64,000 nt of DNA from Callaeas wilsoni (GCA_013398955.1 VWPU01001357.1:1-64000), one strand, 5' to 3'. Numbered from the stretch's first letter, positions 52,501 to 62,800 are shown. Translations and numbers: made by a program. Notes: generated by a model not told the origin, from the letters alone.

Positions 52501-55500
52501 TATCTTCCCCTCCATTGGAAACCTATACATGAAAACATACATATTTTCTACAATTCTTTTTATTGTTAAAAAGGTACTTTCAATTTTCAATGCATTTTTT
52601 TAATACCTGATAGTTATTTTGTCTTTATCTTTATTCAAAGTGTTCAATATTTTCTTTTCATTTGTTCTTAACTTCACATCCACAAATTCTGTGCAGTTGG
52701 AGATCATGGTAATCTGTAATAATTGAAGTTTTTTAGTAATTGTTTTAATTTGCCACTTTTTCTATCACTTCTTATAACTTTTTTTTTTAAAAAGAATGCT
52801 TTAAAAAAAATGTATTGTCTCAACACTATGACCATGAAGACACAATCCACAGTTCTTTTTAATACTGACCAACTTTCTTTTCTCTTCCTATAAGGCTATT
52901 ATATAATGAAAGGGGAAAATTTTTGTTTCAGCTTTTAGATTACTATTTCAGTTGAGGTTATCTAAAATCAACCACACACACTGCTAACACTTTATACAAG
53001 GCAAATACAAACAATTTTTTTTGTTATACATTTCACCTTGCTTTCTTCACACTTTAGTAGCAAAGCCAGTCACAGGAGAACAGGTGTTCCATTTTTTCAT
53101 AGCAAATCTGTTCTACCATAGTATTTGCTTGAAAATAGAATGTCTTGTAATTCAGGTAACAACCTGTTATCTGAAGGAGTAAAGTTGCTTAAAGAGAAAG
53201 ACAATTCTCTTAAAAGTAAAACCTGCTCTTGATTGCAGATGGCTTTTGCAATAAAAAAACCAGAAAACAGTAAGGTTTTTAATACATAAAGAGAATAGCT
53301 TCAGCAACTTTGCATCTTCGTAAGCAAGGTTAGTGAGGGGAGAAAGAGTTGGAAATCAAAAGATGTCAAAGTACAAAGCCTCAAAAATACTCCATATAGA
53401 ATTTAATTAGATGTATTCTCTAAAACTTTATGTAAACAAAGCCTGAGCTCTTTAAAATAAATAACACCTTACACTTCTTTTCTTAGACTGTTTAAAAACA
53501 ATTGAACATATGTAATAAAAAAAAAAAGTCAAATTACCAATTCATTTAGAGTCTCAGTTCCCTTAATTGTGAAAAACTGCTTCACTGTATCAAATGCAAT
53601 GTAATACCATGCCATTAATCTTCCAGTCTCTGTAAAAAGAATATACCTTAAAAAATTAAATATGCCAAGTATATTTCAGTGGGTTGTAGTTTTTTAAGCC
53701 AGAAAATTAGATTAATTTTCTTATTACAGGCCTCTGTGAGATTTACCACCACTACTCAGTATGTTATTGCCCCCAGCTGTCTGATGGACATTACTGACCG
53801 GATCATGGAGTGGCAGAAAGAACCACGTGCCAGTTACAGTTCTCTCCAGTGGAGATTAAGACACACTAACATAGCAGGCAGTGAACTGTGGCTGCTAAGA
53901 AGCCAACCACCTCTAGCAGAGGACTGTAGAGAAGAGCAGCTATTGATAAAACCTGTCCTTCATTGCACTGTGCCACAACCAATTATCCTGTCACAGTGTT
54001 CTGCAGTCTTCTAATCTGCAACAAATTTTCAGCAACAACAAGAGAAGATCTATTCATGAAACAAGAGAATGAACATCCATGACTTGGTCAAGAAACCTGT
54101 CCATATATTCTACTCCAACAATCCCTCAGATTCTACTCTCTACTACATTTGTGTAGTCTTATTAATGGGTCACATGGATTGTTGACACCCTTTGTAGTTC
54201 ACTACCATCTCTACATCACTTCTGAAAATTAGTTTATTTGAAACAAGTGTTACCTGTTGGTTTGAAATTATTTGCTTCATCCATCCTGATCAAATCAAAA
54301 GACGATAAATCATTTAAGTTCTTCAGACACAGTTCTGTCAAAAATTTGAAAAACAGATGTTTTCTGCCTGTACTAAAAATACCTTATGTAGAAACCAGAA
54401 ACATCATCATCAAATTGCAGTGAATGTATACCCAAGTAATTCCATTGAATTCAAGTAAAGATTTTGGAATACGATCCTGCTTCTATTAAAGTTGGTGGTT
54501 AACTTCTGCCTGGGGAAACTCACTCAAAGGTAACTGATATAGGACAAGCAAAATCTTTTTCAGTAAGGCAAAAGTTGCAAAGGAAAAGAAACTAGATGCT
54601 GGAATGTAGGTTGCCATATTCAATTTTGAATGACAGATCAGAGAGCCCATAGCATTTATACAAAAGATTTCTGCTACAGAGTTAACACCTAAACAGTTCA
54701 AACTTCAAATACCCACAAGTATTTATGAATCCTTCATTAGAAATTTTCATACTGTATCAGGTGCATTTGTATTTATTTCACTAAACCTGTTGTGTCAGAT
54801 AGCTGCATAAGAATGACCAAAGTGCTTTCGTTCTCTCTTTTTCAAGACCAAGGCAATATTCAGAATTTAAAAGTCAGTTAGAACAGAACTCAAAGCAATA
54901 GTTCTCAGCAACCAGAAATCATTCATGTCACACATGAAATGTATGAAAACATTATACACATTACTACAAAATATTTCATGTTGCAGGGAAAAGGAGCTAG
55001 TTCCTTCAGGAACTGTTACAAAGAGGTAGTTTTTAACATCAGAACTTCAAGGAAATATAATCCACACTGAAAAAGCATTAATTGAATTCTTCTAGCACTA
55101 TCTGTACAAATGATTTTAAACCATGCCTTCTCTCATAAAGGTTTATTTAGGTAGTATCATGCTTCATTCCCTCTATTCCTTTCAACCTAAATGGCAAGAA
55201 AAGTCCTGATGTAAGAGACAGGAAAAGATAGAAAACTACTGAAAGAGGCAAATTCTTTTACTGATAACTACTCCTTTTTTCACTGTCTGCAAGCCAGAGT
55301 CAATGTCTCTCATATTTGGAGACTTCAAGTGGTAGCAAATGCACCGTGTTCCTGAAGACAGGCCCTTGAAACCCTTACACAATGAACGGTCTCAGCATCA
55401 TTCCACTCAGCCCAAAATCAAGCACAAATTTTTCCTACACAGTTATGTAAAACATTTTAAAAATGTGTGAGTGGAGTCAAAGTACAAGCTCTACAAATTT

Positions 55501-58500
55501 CTGGGTATGTATCTGGTTTTGTGTACCAGGCCCTCCTCCAGATATTTTAGCTCCAAATGGTCTAGTTATGATGGACATGAAGACCTTCACTGAAGAGAGA
55601 AGCCATATTTGTAGATTTGCAGAACTTGATAGCAAGTACTCTTTTATTAATATACTGATTTTTTTATCTACCAGAAAACTTACATTAAAATAAATTAACA
55701 AAACAAAACCACCTGAAGAGTTGTATGCTATTTCTGTATTTAATGTTGAGAGGCACCAATTCTCCAACTATTTTGTCAGCTGTATGTTTTCTAAAGGAAT
55801 TGCAAATAGCTAAAAATGCAGTATTTAAAAAGAAGGTCAATAACTGACTTTTATTTAAGTCTTAGCAAAAAAAGCCTCTTAAAATCATGCAATTTTAAAC
55901 TGTTTCTGGACAAGGCAAAGATGCTTACATTTTATATCCTTTTTTTTCAAGGCTAAATTTATGAAAGGAAGATGACAATTTCTGAAAAGGACTTTTTTGA
56001 AAGTATAGCAGCAGAAATTAATGAAAAAAATGAGATCAAAGGAAGCTTAGGAAGAATAACACAATCAAAATTAAAGTGTTCTGCTCCATATTTCTGAGCG
56101 TTTATATAGAGATGAAGTAGAAAAGGCATTTAATGATTTTCCTCTACACAAGAAAAACTTTTCTACCAGTTAAAATGTACTGATAGTATTTCAAAAACAT
56201 TAATAATAAAATAAATTAACACATCATAGTAAATTACATTTGTTATGCAGATGGATCTATTGAAATTAATGGATATAGATAATAAAGATGGGTGAACCTG
56301 CTCTCAATTGTAACATTTTACTGAAAAAAGCTAAAAAGCCACTTACCTTGTAATTTTGCTTCAATTCCAACTTTATTTAATCCAGATGAAAAACCTTCAT
56401 GTAAAGACAAAAGTGGTTTTAACCTAATACTATTATACATTTCCTCCTCAATTTCATTACCCATCAAAAGTGATTTGCTGATTTTTATGAGCCAGACAAA
56501 TACCCCAAAGTGAAAAATGTGGGAATATTTATTATACTGCAAACAAGTCAGAAGCCTTACAGGGTGTAACTGTCTAAGTATCACTCAGAGGCCATTAGAA
56601 CAGATGTGCAAAGGTAAAAGCTGCAGACATTGCCCCATGTGAAATATCAGAGTCCTAGAAGCTGCAGAAATGTCAGTAGGAACTTCCAGGTACAGTTTTC
56701 TTACTTTAGAATATAGGAAGCCACCTAAATTGTAACATCCATTTAAGTACTAGATGTAGTATGTTCCAGTCCCAGCTATAAATCCTTATAAAAAATTGTC
56801 TCCAGCAAGTACCCAATGACTGCAAAATCAGGTGTAGAGCAAGTGGGAAGGAACAAAGATACGGTCAGGGCTGGGGACTGGGATTATGTTCTGGACAAGA
56901 CAAATTGAAGACACTGGAATTAAGATAACTAAAATTTTACTCTAGAAAAAACTATGAGACTATTTTTTTTCTTAGCAGATTACATATTCGGCAGTGAAAA
57001 ATACATTATGGGTTGATACTGCATTAATACATGGGCCACTATATTAAGATCAAAAATAGATTATGAAGCTGTAAATGGCTTCTTCATAGTTTTTACATGT
57101 TATACCATGCTGAAACTCCCACTACTTCTGTTAAAGAACAAAATTAGGCCACATTGCACATCCTGTTTTCATCATGTTATGAAATAATAGTCCATAAGAA
57201 AATGATAGAAACAAGTAATATGGACGTAACACATCCTAGTGCCATAATTAGATGAATTAAAAAAATAAAACAAACAAACCATAATGAGTTGGATTTTTTA
57301 AGGCTCTAATGTACAAGAATGTTGATCGTATCCATTCCAAAGCTACGCTGACATCTGTGACAGTATGCAGCACTATTTCTGCATTTAAGTGTTCAACAAG
57401 GTGCCTGTGCAAGCTAGTGCAAAAAAAACAAGAGTTAAGGACATTTACCAATGGGCAATACAAAAAGTGCTAAAACTAATTTTTGGGAAGAAACAAAACC
57501 AAACAAACCCCGTCCCCCAAACCACAACAACTGTTCACCCTAATCAGTGAAATCAATAGAATACAGCAAAGATTATGTAAATAATCAACAATGTAATTTG
57601 TTTATTATGGCATAATGTCCAGCAAGCAAAAATAAACTGTAAACTATGAAGTTACACATTTATTAGAAAACAAAGTTACATACATTTAGAAATTACAGCA
57701 CAGATATTCTCAATATACTTGAAAAATTAAATATTAACAAAATTACATGAGTAAAATTTCCTATTTTACCCTTTAATATCTTAACTTTTCTACTTATTTC
57801 TTGTGATAATCTTTAGCAACAAATATAGGTCTAGTATTTTCCAGACTCTATCATCTAGAAATTCAGAGACACAGTCTTTGTTCAATTCCTGCTTTTTGTC
57901 TTTGCAATAAATACTCTTTCAGTTTCCTCAGTTTTCCAGCAGGAATCTAAAACTACTTTTTTTTTGAGCTTAAGATGTTCTAAAGATTCTTTTGGCTGAT
58001 ACAACAAGAGACCGTTAACTCCTGAATAGCTTCGTTTTATTTTCCTTAATTCTTTGATTTCTTCTAAATAGACCAAAGAAACACCCCAAAACCCACCTGA
58101 AGAAAAAGACATTCTGTAGAAACTATGAAGTTTTGCTACTATCTACAGTCTTATAAAAAAATACTCAGTTACCTGCTCTCTATTATATCGGCACCATTTA
58201 ACATCTGTATGTATCTCTCCCGGGTACTGCAACGAGTCATAATAACTGCTGTAGCTGTGGTGTCAAACTGAAAAATAAAACCCCAAAGAAAAGCTGCTCT
58301 CTAGTTCTTAGAAAAAAATCCAGTTGAATATGCATCCCATATCTGTTGAATCCACAAACTCTTTTCTTAAAATCCTGTCTGAAATGGCTATTGTGTGCCA
58401 GCTTCCTACTTTTTCTCTAACCCCCATTCACTATGTAACCCAAATGTAATCTTAAAATCTTTTTCCACTGCAAGGTGAAGCAGTAATTTTTGATGGACAA

Positions 58501-61500
58501 TACAAAAGCAAATAGATTTCTTTCTCAACAGAACTGTTACCTAGGAGTAATTTAAATATTAATAACCCTTTGAAAACCAAATGTTGCAGTAAAATTCCTG
58601 GCACTGTACTTTCTTTGACAAGAATAGTTTCTACTAATCTGCCTATAGATGCCATCAATACAATAAAACATTCACTTACCTGAGGCCTTCCAGCTCTCCC
58701 AATCATTTGCAGAATATCAGTTTCACTGTACTCTTGAAACACTCCTCCAACGTAATGCATTGTGGATTTTATAACCACCAGGTGTGCAGGTAGATTGACT
58801 CCCATAGCTAAGGTGCTAGTAGTAACTACATCAGATCAAAGTACATGAACACCATCAAAATATCTGGCAGACACTAAACAAGCAGCAAATAGGTGACTTA
58901 ACTCTTGATGCCTAAGACCTCTTAGTTTCTAGTGGAATCAGTGGGCATTCTGCACCACAAAGAATTTGATGTAGATTAAAGACAGGTACTTGCAAAACAA
59001 TTTCTGCATATCTGATCATCAGCATTCATTTGTTTTCAAGTTCTTTAGCGAATTACATCCCAGATACTTTTATTTAAACATTTCTTTATATTTGGAGATA
59101 ATCCAGAATATGATCCACGTTCAATGTAACAGACACACAATGAAGAAACATGATTCTTATTTCTTCAAGGGTATGTATTTGAATAGAGCCATGACTTCAT
59201 CTTGCTTAGTAGAGGTCAGTATCTTTAAGATTTTTTTTTTTTTTAAAGTAATCAGTCATTAGCATTGTTTATATCCATGGTACCAAACCAGAATCACCAC
59301 CAATACTATCACAACACTTTACTAATACGCACTCTCACACAGAAAACAGTCAAGTATGTGGCAAGTCATCTTACACTCATGTTTTTTAATTCACTTTCTC
59401 TAAAGAATATACGGGGTGGCAAGAATTCAATATAGAAAGCCAGTCATATTGGCCAACTGATATTACTATTCTGCTAGGAAAATGAAGGATTAATGAAATT
59501 TCCAATTCTTTTTGAAATTAAATTAAAATCAGTAATTGTATTACTTTTTCTTATGATCATTGTAACCAGAAAGAAAAAAAAAATCCACTAATCTTTTAGT
59601 GTTGTACATGAACTACACGGACAATTCCCCTTAGGGTCTAGATCTTTTTTTTTTACAGAGAAAGAAAGCCCAGATGAGATGAGACAATCACGTCCCAGAT
59701 CCCTTCTCATTTCACTTAACAACAGATGGAATATCTCTTAGGGACCTCCCCATCAGTCACAACACCTTGCATGGGAGTTTGAAAATAGTATCCTGGCCAC
59801 CTAAGAAGCATAAGTGTAGACTATCACCTTCAGAGAAGCCACATTTGCAAAGGATCTAGATAAAGAAAACATCTTGGGAACTCAGAGGAAAGACGCACTA
59901 GCACAGGGCTCCACCTCAGTGGGAGGATTCAATGGTAGGAAAAGGAAATGGGCATGGCCAGACCTATATGGACATATGAGGGGGATGACCTCCATGTATG
60001 GTGAAAAGAAATTCTATGGTCTTTAGTAACAGTGCATATGTAGGCTCACAGGGTAAAAGTGCATGTGAAACACAAAAACACCTTTACCCAGATTTCACAA
60101 CTTCCAAAAGTTAAGCAAACTACAGAACCATAAAATATTACCTCCGAACTGCAATCTTCTCAGAATACATAAATGACATTTTGTCTTTCAAAGTTAAATT
60201 TACTTACAAAGTACTGGCAAGTCTCCTACAGTAAAAGCTCCTTCAATTATTTTTCTGTCCGATATCTCCATACCCGCATGATGGTAAGCCACACCATACG
60301 TTAAAAGGTCTGATAATGAAATTATTATATCCATCATTTAACTAAGCCTTCTCAAGCAAATATTCAATCACAGAGCAGAGAAGTAGCTGGTTATATTTAC
60401 CTCTCAGTTTGGAGTCTTTCAATGAATTTGCAAACCCCTGTAATCTATGCAACACACACAAACAAAAAAACTGAATTAAAATATATACATTCTTTGGGTA
60501 TTTCCAACCACCACCTTTCCCATCTTCACAGAGGGAACAGACTGACTCTCTGGAGCAGCTACTGCAGCTTTTCGAGCATGGTCATCTTTCCAAGTCACAA
60601 TTTACAATCCTTATGTGTTTTTCACATAAGGCAAACAAGATCACATTTGAGGTCCAAAGTCAGGAGCTAGCTTCTGCAGCTGCCTTGACTAGGCAACCCT
60701 GAAGTAAATAATAATTTATATGGCTGCATTCATTAACAGTATCTGATAAAGCAAAGACATCTTATGGCTTAACTTAAAACACTAGTAAAATCACATCCAA
60801 TTCAACTATTCATATGCTTAATCTTTGCACTACAAGGTCTCAGAGGGCCATAAGAATTAGCATTTTTATGTTTAGAAAGCCGCTTTGAGAAACAACTTAA
60901 TGTTTGTGAAAGGTATCCTAAAACTCTGGAAGCAAATAAAACTTCCCAAGAAGAGTGCCAATTTACCAAAAAGAATGTCAACTGTGATGATGATTTTGTT
61001 GCACACTCCTCTGCTAGAAACTGTATTAGCTCAACAGCTTTCTTCACAGATATCACAGGTTTACTAAAATGTACGAACACTGATTTCCAATTTAAATAGA
61101 AAAATACCTTTGTTTCTGTTCTATACTCAGTAGAAATTTAGCATCTTTTGCAAGAACAGAAGCAGCCTGCTGTACTCCTTTTCTTGTGGCACAAAACTAT
61201 AAATAAAAGATATTTTTTTGAATCAACATTTTCAAGAAAGAAACAATTTCAAATGTGATAAAAAAAAGCTGTTGTACCACAAGTGCTGGTTTTTGCTCCG
61301 AGTATGTTTGTATAATGCTAGCTATCTTGTAGTTAAGAGTTAAGTCAAATTTGAATTCTGTCTGATTGTCACTGCAAGGAAAACCAAGAACAATTTTGTG
61401 TAGCTTCACTGGTCGTTGATCCTCATCTATTTTCAGGCATACAGCAGGCATCTTACTATCTGAAAGCCATTCTGCAATCTTTAAAAGAGAAGCAGAACAG

Positions 61501-62800
61501 AAAAGATAAATTTCTTCTTTTAATCATGAGCATCACAGAATAATTAACTTAGCTTTTGTCACATGTAAATTATTAACACTGTTTTTATCGTTTAAAATCC
61601 CAGGTGACGTTGTGCTTTTACAGGACCAATATAATTTGGATTGAGATCTCAAGTCTGTTGTGATTCGTACGTAAGAGGCAAAAATCACAAGCAGAAATCT
61701 AAAACTGAAGCATGTCCATACACAGCTGATATTTCCATGTGGTTGAACGTAATCTTACAACAGCAGCAGCCTCACAGCTGTCTTCAGCTGACAGCTTAAA
61801 AATTACAATTTTGCTATCAATCTAAAATTGTAGTTCCAAATCAATTTCATAAAATACAACTTAATTGATCAAAATACAGTAAAAATGTAACTCTTACATC
61901 TTGAGTATTTGGGATTGTTGCAGAAACAGCTACAAATCTCAAGGGAGGAACAGTGTCATGATTGTCTAACAGACGCCAAAGAGAAGACTGAACAGTTTTC
62001 ATCCGACTGACTACAACTTCCAAAGTTGCGCCGCGGCTTTCATCCTTTATAACATGTACCTATTAGGAATTTTAAAAGACGTGCTAAATATTTTCCAGTT
62101 ACAATCTGGACATGTGCTAAATACTTGTGATATTTTCTAAGCTTCCTTTTATCTTTACAAAAGACACAAAACCAGTGCATAAACCCTCATTCATTTTCTT
62201 ACCTCATCAATGAGAAACAGTCGTACAAGCTGGACTATAGAGTTGTCTCTCCACCTTCTAGTCATGCTATCCCACTTTTCCTTGGAGGAAAAAACCAACA
62301 CATCAAAACAATGACAGAAGCTGCAAGATGTTTTAAAGGCCAACATATGCCACAACTATTGTACATGCAGACATGCCTAAATTTTAATAAATCTTTAAAC
62401 AGAAACAATTAAATTAATTCAAGCTAATGCCATCTATGTTTCATCTGGCACATTATTATATTATTACAATAATGTATAACTTTTGTTTATATGAACTGAG
62501 AATGTACAGCAGTGTGCAGACAAACAAAAGGATCATAAAATTACTATGTATTACAAAAAAAAAAGGAGCAGTCCTTGCTGCATACAATTAGAAGACTGCT
62601 TACGTCTATTTATTCTAAGTTCTTGTAAGAACTGGGAATGAAACCTACAGGTGTAGTGATAATAATATCAGCATGATGTATTTCAAATAAATCATCCATC
62701 AGTGTATCTCCTGTCAGTTCCTTGCAAGTGAGTCCTATAGGTCCAAATTTTTCTTTCCAATCATCAAAACGCTGACTGCATAGAGCTTTTATTGGAGCCA
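40512..62800 (-). CDS. HFM1: HFM1/MER3 meiotic DNA helicase, exons for the C-terminal ~1085 residues (5' part off window)
   Basis: HFM1 is the vertebrate MER3 orthologue, a Ski2-like superfamily 2 ATP-dependent 3'-5' DNA helicase. It acts in the germ-cell nucleus on recombination intermediates and is needed for crossover formation and full synapsis in meiosis. Thirty-one minus-strand exons join in one frame. In order they encode motif Ia, TGDT, DEVH (split between two exons), SATIPN, the FCATRKG region, YHHAGM, the MGVNLPAH motif V and [10 protein letters not shown] motif VI. Winged-helix, Sec63-type (helical bundle, HhH, beta-sandwich) and CNHRC...CGHDCC zinc-type regions follow, then a low-complexity acidic tail ending FLGIFDGIL. 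The sequence follows human HFM1 throughout. A single helicase cassette plus the Cys/His cluster separates it from ASCC3 and SNRNP200. The exon with the Walker A motif, the N-terminal region and the promoter lie beyond 64000. All introns are GT-AG. Confidence 0.97.
40594..40613 (-). repeat. (TTTG)5 microsatellite beside the last HFM1 acceptor
   Basis: Five CAAA units on the plus strand read as (TTTG)5 in the HFM1 transcript, ending 16 nt upstream of the last coding exon. They probably form part of its polypyrimidine region. Confidence 0.9.
40862..41019 (-). CDS. HFM1: HFM1 exon 30
   Basis: 158 bp, [15 protein letters not shown] through [20 protein letters not shown]. It matches human HFQERK...KKVDFFI. 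Donor TAG|GTAATA, phase 2. Confidence 0.93.
41403..41508 (-). CDS. HFM1: HFM1 exon 29
   Basis: 106 bp. In the correct frame it reads [20 protein letters not shown] to SVQNRNITL, a fast-evolving Ser/Asn-rich tail region. It ends phase 0 at TTG|GTGAGT, agreeing with the phase-0 start of the next exon. Confidence 0.82.
41644..41668 (-). CDS. HFM1: HFM1 candidate microexon 28
   Basis: Exons 27 and 29 do not join in frame. A 25-nt segment with acceptor ATAAG and donor AAG|GTATGA repairs this: it takes the leftover G, encodes VSEISVFK and leaves AG for the next exon. ISVF may correspond to ISGFG at the same place in human HFM1. A 10-nt version (41644-41653, acceptor TTTCAG) also restores the phase, giving VFK. 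Confidence 0.5.
42303..42401 (-). CDS. HFM1: HFM1 exon 27 (acidic WDD motif)
   Basis: 99 bp, (N)[19 protein letters not shown] to FVSKEL. The acidic FEL--D-WDD-DDE motif is conserved with human and may be a protein-interaction motif. Ends phase 1, donor TAG|GTAAGG. Confidence 0.94.
42508..42617 (-). CDS. HFM1: HFM1 exon 26
   Basis: 110 bp, (R)[18 protein letters not shown] to QSWNCGKS. Ser-rich and weakly conserved, but phase and splice sites fit (donor GTA|GTAAGT). Confidence 0.88.
42709..42791 (-). CDS. HFM1: HFM1 exon 25
   Basis: 83 bp, [20 protein letters not shown] to LPALP, ending AG. It matches the human VDLKEFGFTPKPSLP segment. Donor AAG|GTACTA. Confidence 0.94.
43609..43727 (-). 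CDS. HFM1: HFM1 exon 24
   Basis: 119 bp. Completes the Cys codon, then [20 protein letters not shown] to [17 protein letters not shown] is a basic patch shared with human and could act as a nuclear-localisation signal. The donor AAG|GTTCAC is poor but gives phase 0 into the next exon. Confidence 0.88.
44133..44228 (-). CDS. HFM1: HFM1 exon 23 (Cys/His zinc-type cluster)
   Basis: 96 bp. It encodes [17 protein letters not shown] plus half of a second terminal Cys, matching the human CNH-C-CGHDCC cluster, a C4-type zinc-binding candidate. All cysteines and both histidines are kept. Donor GCT|GTGAGT splits the last Cys codon. Confidence 0.96.
44477..44632 (-). CDS. HFM1: HFM1 exon 22
   Basis: 156 bp. 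It opens (V)[16 protein letters not shown], the end of the Sec63-type module, then becomes poorly conserved Ser/Lys-rich linker (ends AAKVDT). Donor CAG|GTAAAT. Confidence 0.93.
44633..46091 (-). other. HFM1: HFM1 intron (exon 21-22) with perfect hairpin
   Basis: AT-rich intron. At 45762-45786 an 11-bp perfect inverted repeat (ATAACCTATCA / TGATAGGTTAT) with a 3-nt spacer could form a hairpin. No other feature was recognised. Confidence 0.7.
46092..46195 (-). CDS. HFM1: HFM1 exon 21
   Basis: 104 bp, (M)[17 protein letters not shown] through [13 protein letters not shown]. Close to the human KAGSWAKK region. Donor TATG|GTAGGT. Confidence 0.95.
46894..47051 (-). CDS. HFM1: HFM1 exon 20 (beta-sandwich)
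   Basis: 158 bp, [20 protein letters not shown] through [17 protein letters not shown]. This is the beta-sandwich end of the Sec63-type module. The donor AT|GTATGT is followed four bases later by a second GTATG; only the first keeps the frame. Confidence 0.95.
48055..48138 (-). CDS. HFM1: HFM1 exon 19 (NRHPPFG)
   Basis: 84 bp, 28 codons, phase 0 to 0. [16 protein letters not shown] to ELEIEQ completes the HhH-like segment. Donor CAG|GTAAAT. Confidence 0.96.
49032..49117 (-). CDS. HFM1: HFM1 exon 18 (HhH start)
   Basis: 86 bp, (G)[18 protein letters not shown] to NARELEL. With the next exon it encodes the helix-hairpin-helix-like region of the Sec63 module. Donor TTG|GTAACT. The upstream intron of about 2.8 kb is the largest fully inside the gene. 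Confidence 0.96.
49118..51945 (-). other. HFM1: HFM1 intron (exon 17-18), nothing recognised
   Basis: The largest intron in the window, about 2.8 kb. A GC-richer patch near 51.0-51.2 kb gives short ORFs on the minus strand (up to 76 aa) without family signature. No repeat element was recognised. Confidence 0.7.
51946..52077 (-). CDS. HFM1: HFM1 exon 17
   Basis: 132 bp, (W)[19 protein letters not shown] through [12 protein letters not shown] to KQLEKI. Highly conserved helical part of the Sec63-type module. Donor TTG|GTAGGT. Confidence 0.96.
52165..52262 (-). CDS. HFM1: HFM1 exon 16
   Basis: 98 bp, (C)[20 protein letters not shown] to NGLRVTR. The donor GAT|GTATGG was chosen because the split codon T|GG then gives the Trp found in human HFM1; the next GTAAAA would break the frame. 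Confidence 0.94.
52475..52522 (-). CDS. HFM1: HFM1 exon 15
   Basis: 48 bp, (R)[15 protein letters not shown]. Short exon in the Sec63-type helical bundle. Ends TG of a Cys codon. Donor CTG|GTAAAT. Confidence 0.95.
52607..52713 (-). CDS. HFM1: HFM1 exon 14
   Basis: 107 bp, [20 protein letters not shown] to NKDKDKITI, ending in AG of an Arg codon. Part of the Sec63-type helical bundle. Donor CAG|GTATTA. Confidence 0.95.
53538..53629 (-). CDS. HFM1: HFM1 exon 13 (start of Sec63-type module)
   Basis: 92 bp, (E)[19 protein letters not shown] to TETLNEL. The GRLMAWYYI stretch corresponds to the GRIAS-YYI start of Sec63/Brr2-type domains. Donor TTG|GTAATT. Confidence 0.96.
53730..54014 (+). other. 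Antisense ORF with acceptor-like edge in HFM1 intron
   Basis: After a TTTTCTTATTACAG acceptor-like sequence a plus-strand frame stays open for 94 codons to TAA. It begins [15 protein letters not shown] and includes [14 protein letters not shown]. The segment is GC-richer than the intron around it. I recognise no family and see no poly(A) signal close by. Chance is a real possibility. Confidence 0.2.
54254..54334 (-). CDS. HFM1: HFM1 exon 12
   Basis: 81 bp, (E)[19 protein letters not shown] to NNFKPT. It links to the Sec63 module. Donor CAG|GTAACA. Confidence 0.95.
54335..56346 (-). other. HFM1: HFM1 intron (exon 11-12), nothing recognised
   Basis: About 2 kb of AT-rich sequence. ORFs are 96 aa or less on both strands. 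No repeat or RNA gene was recognised. Confidence 0.7.
56347..56394 (-). CDS. HFM1: HFM1 exon 11
   Basis: 48 bp, (G)[15 protein letters not shown]. Short exon after the winged helix. Donor AAG|GTAAGT, phase 2 to 1. Confidence 0.95.
57280..57413 (-). CDS. HFM1: HFM1 exon 10 (winged helix)
   Basis: 134 bp, (S)[20 protein letters not shown] through [13 protein letters not shown] to NPTHY. This HLNAEI and Y-ALKNP region is the winged-helix module. The donor G|GTTTGT is weak and sits inside a GTTT run, but it fits the phase exactly. Confidence 0.95.
58173..58267 (-). CDS. HFM1: HFM1 exon 9 (end of RecA2)
   Basis: 95 bp, [20 protein letters not shown] to ADIIES, phase 0 to 2. It ends the second RecA domain and leads into the winged helix. 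Donor CAG|GTAACT. Confidence 0.96.
58680..58825 (-). CDS. HFM1: HFM1 exon 8 (motifs V and VI)
   Basis: 146 bp. [20 protein letters not shown] holds motif V and [18 protein letters not shown] ends with the arginine-finger motif VI, all intact. Donor CAG|GTAAGT. The ORF running on past the donor is intronic. Confidence 0.98.
58826..60207 (-). other. HFM1: HFM1 intron (exon 7-8), nothing recognised
   Basis: AT-rich intron with T-rich tracts near 59.23 and 59.65 kb. No coding exon, repeat family or RNA gene was recognised. Confidence 0.7.
60208..60309 (-). CDS. HFM1: HFM1 exon 7 (YHHAGM motif)
   Basis: 102 bp, (D)[17 protein letters not shown] through [18 protein letters not shown] is a Ski2-like helicase signature (motif IVa). 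Donor TTT|GTAAGT. Confidence 0.97.
60401..60444 (-). CDS. HFM1: HFM1 exon 6 (short linker)
   Basis: 44 bp encoding (R)[14 protein letters not shown]. The acceptor GCATAG at 60446-60445 was chosen over the nearer TTACAG because only it restores the Arg codon and the LQ seen in the human protein. Donor GAG|GTAAAT. Confidence 0.94.
61108..61196 (-). CDS. HFM1: HFM1 exon 5 (FCATRKG motif)
   Basis: 89 bp. [20 protein letters not shown] through SIEQKQ, ending in AG of a split Arg codon. FCATRKG corresponds to motif IV of Ski2-like helicases. Donor AAG|GTATTT. Confidence 0.96.
61278..61478 (-). CDS. HFM1: HFM1 exon 4 (inter-RecA region, motif IV start)
   Basis: 201 bp, 67 codons, from [20 protein letters not shown] to EQKPALV. 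It leads into the second RecA domain. Donor GTG|GTACAA, phase 0. Confidence 0.97.
61898..62059 (-). CDS. HFM1: HFM1 exon 3 (VH of DEVH, motif III)
   Basis: 162 bp, 54 codons. It opens with [10 protein letters not shown], completing DEVH, and ends [14 protein letters not shown], where SAT is motif III. The middle ([12 protein letters not shown]) differs most from the human protein. Donor GAT|GTAAGA. Confidence 0.97.
62203..62280 (-). CDS. HFM1: HFM1 exon 2 (DE of the DEVH box)
   Basis: 78 bp, 26 codons, phase 0 to 0. [14 protein letters not shown]...LFLIDE supplies the first two residues of Walker B motif II. Acceptor ...CCAAG and donor GAG|GTAAGA are both good. Confidence 0.97.
62649..62800 (-). 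CDS. HFM1: HFM1 exon 1 of window (motif Ia)
   Basis: 152 bp. It starts with the last two bases of a Met codon and encodes (M)[17 protein letters not shown] through ELTGDT to ADIIITTP. Motif Ia and the TGDT element of the first RecA domain are intact. The donor is CCT|GTAGGT and the exon ends in phase 0. The apparent longer ORF past the donor is intron read-through. Confidence 0.97.

Noticed and set aside
58452..58679. Extension of the HFM1 exon 8 ORF beyond the donor
   Set aside because: The CAG|GTAAGT donor at 58680/58679 and the human protein order show that this is intron read-through.
40512..62800. Assignment to ASCC3 or SNRNP200, related Ski2-like helicases
   Set aside because: Those have two helicase cassettes and lack the CNH-C-CGHDCC cluster and the GIFDGI end; the wording of each exon follows HFM1.
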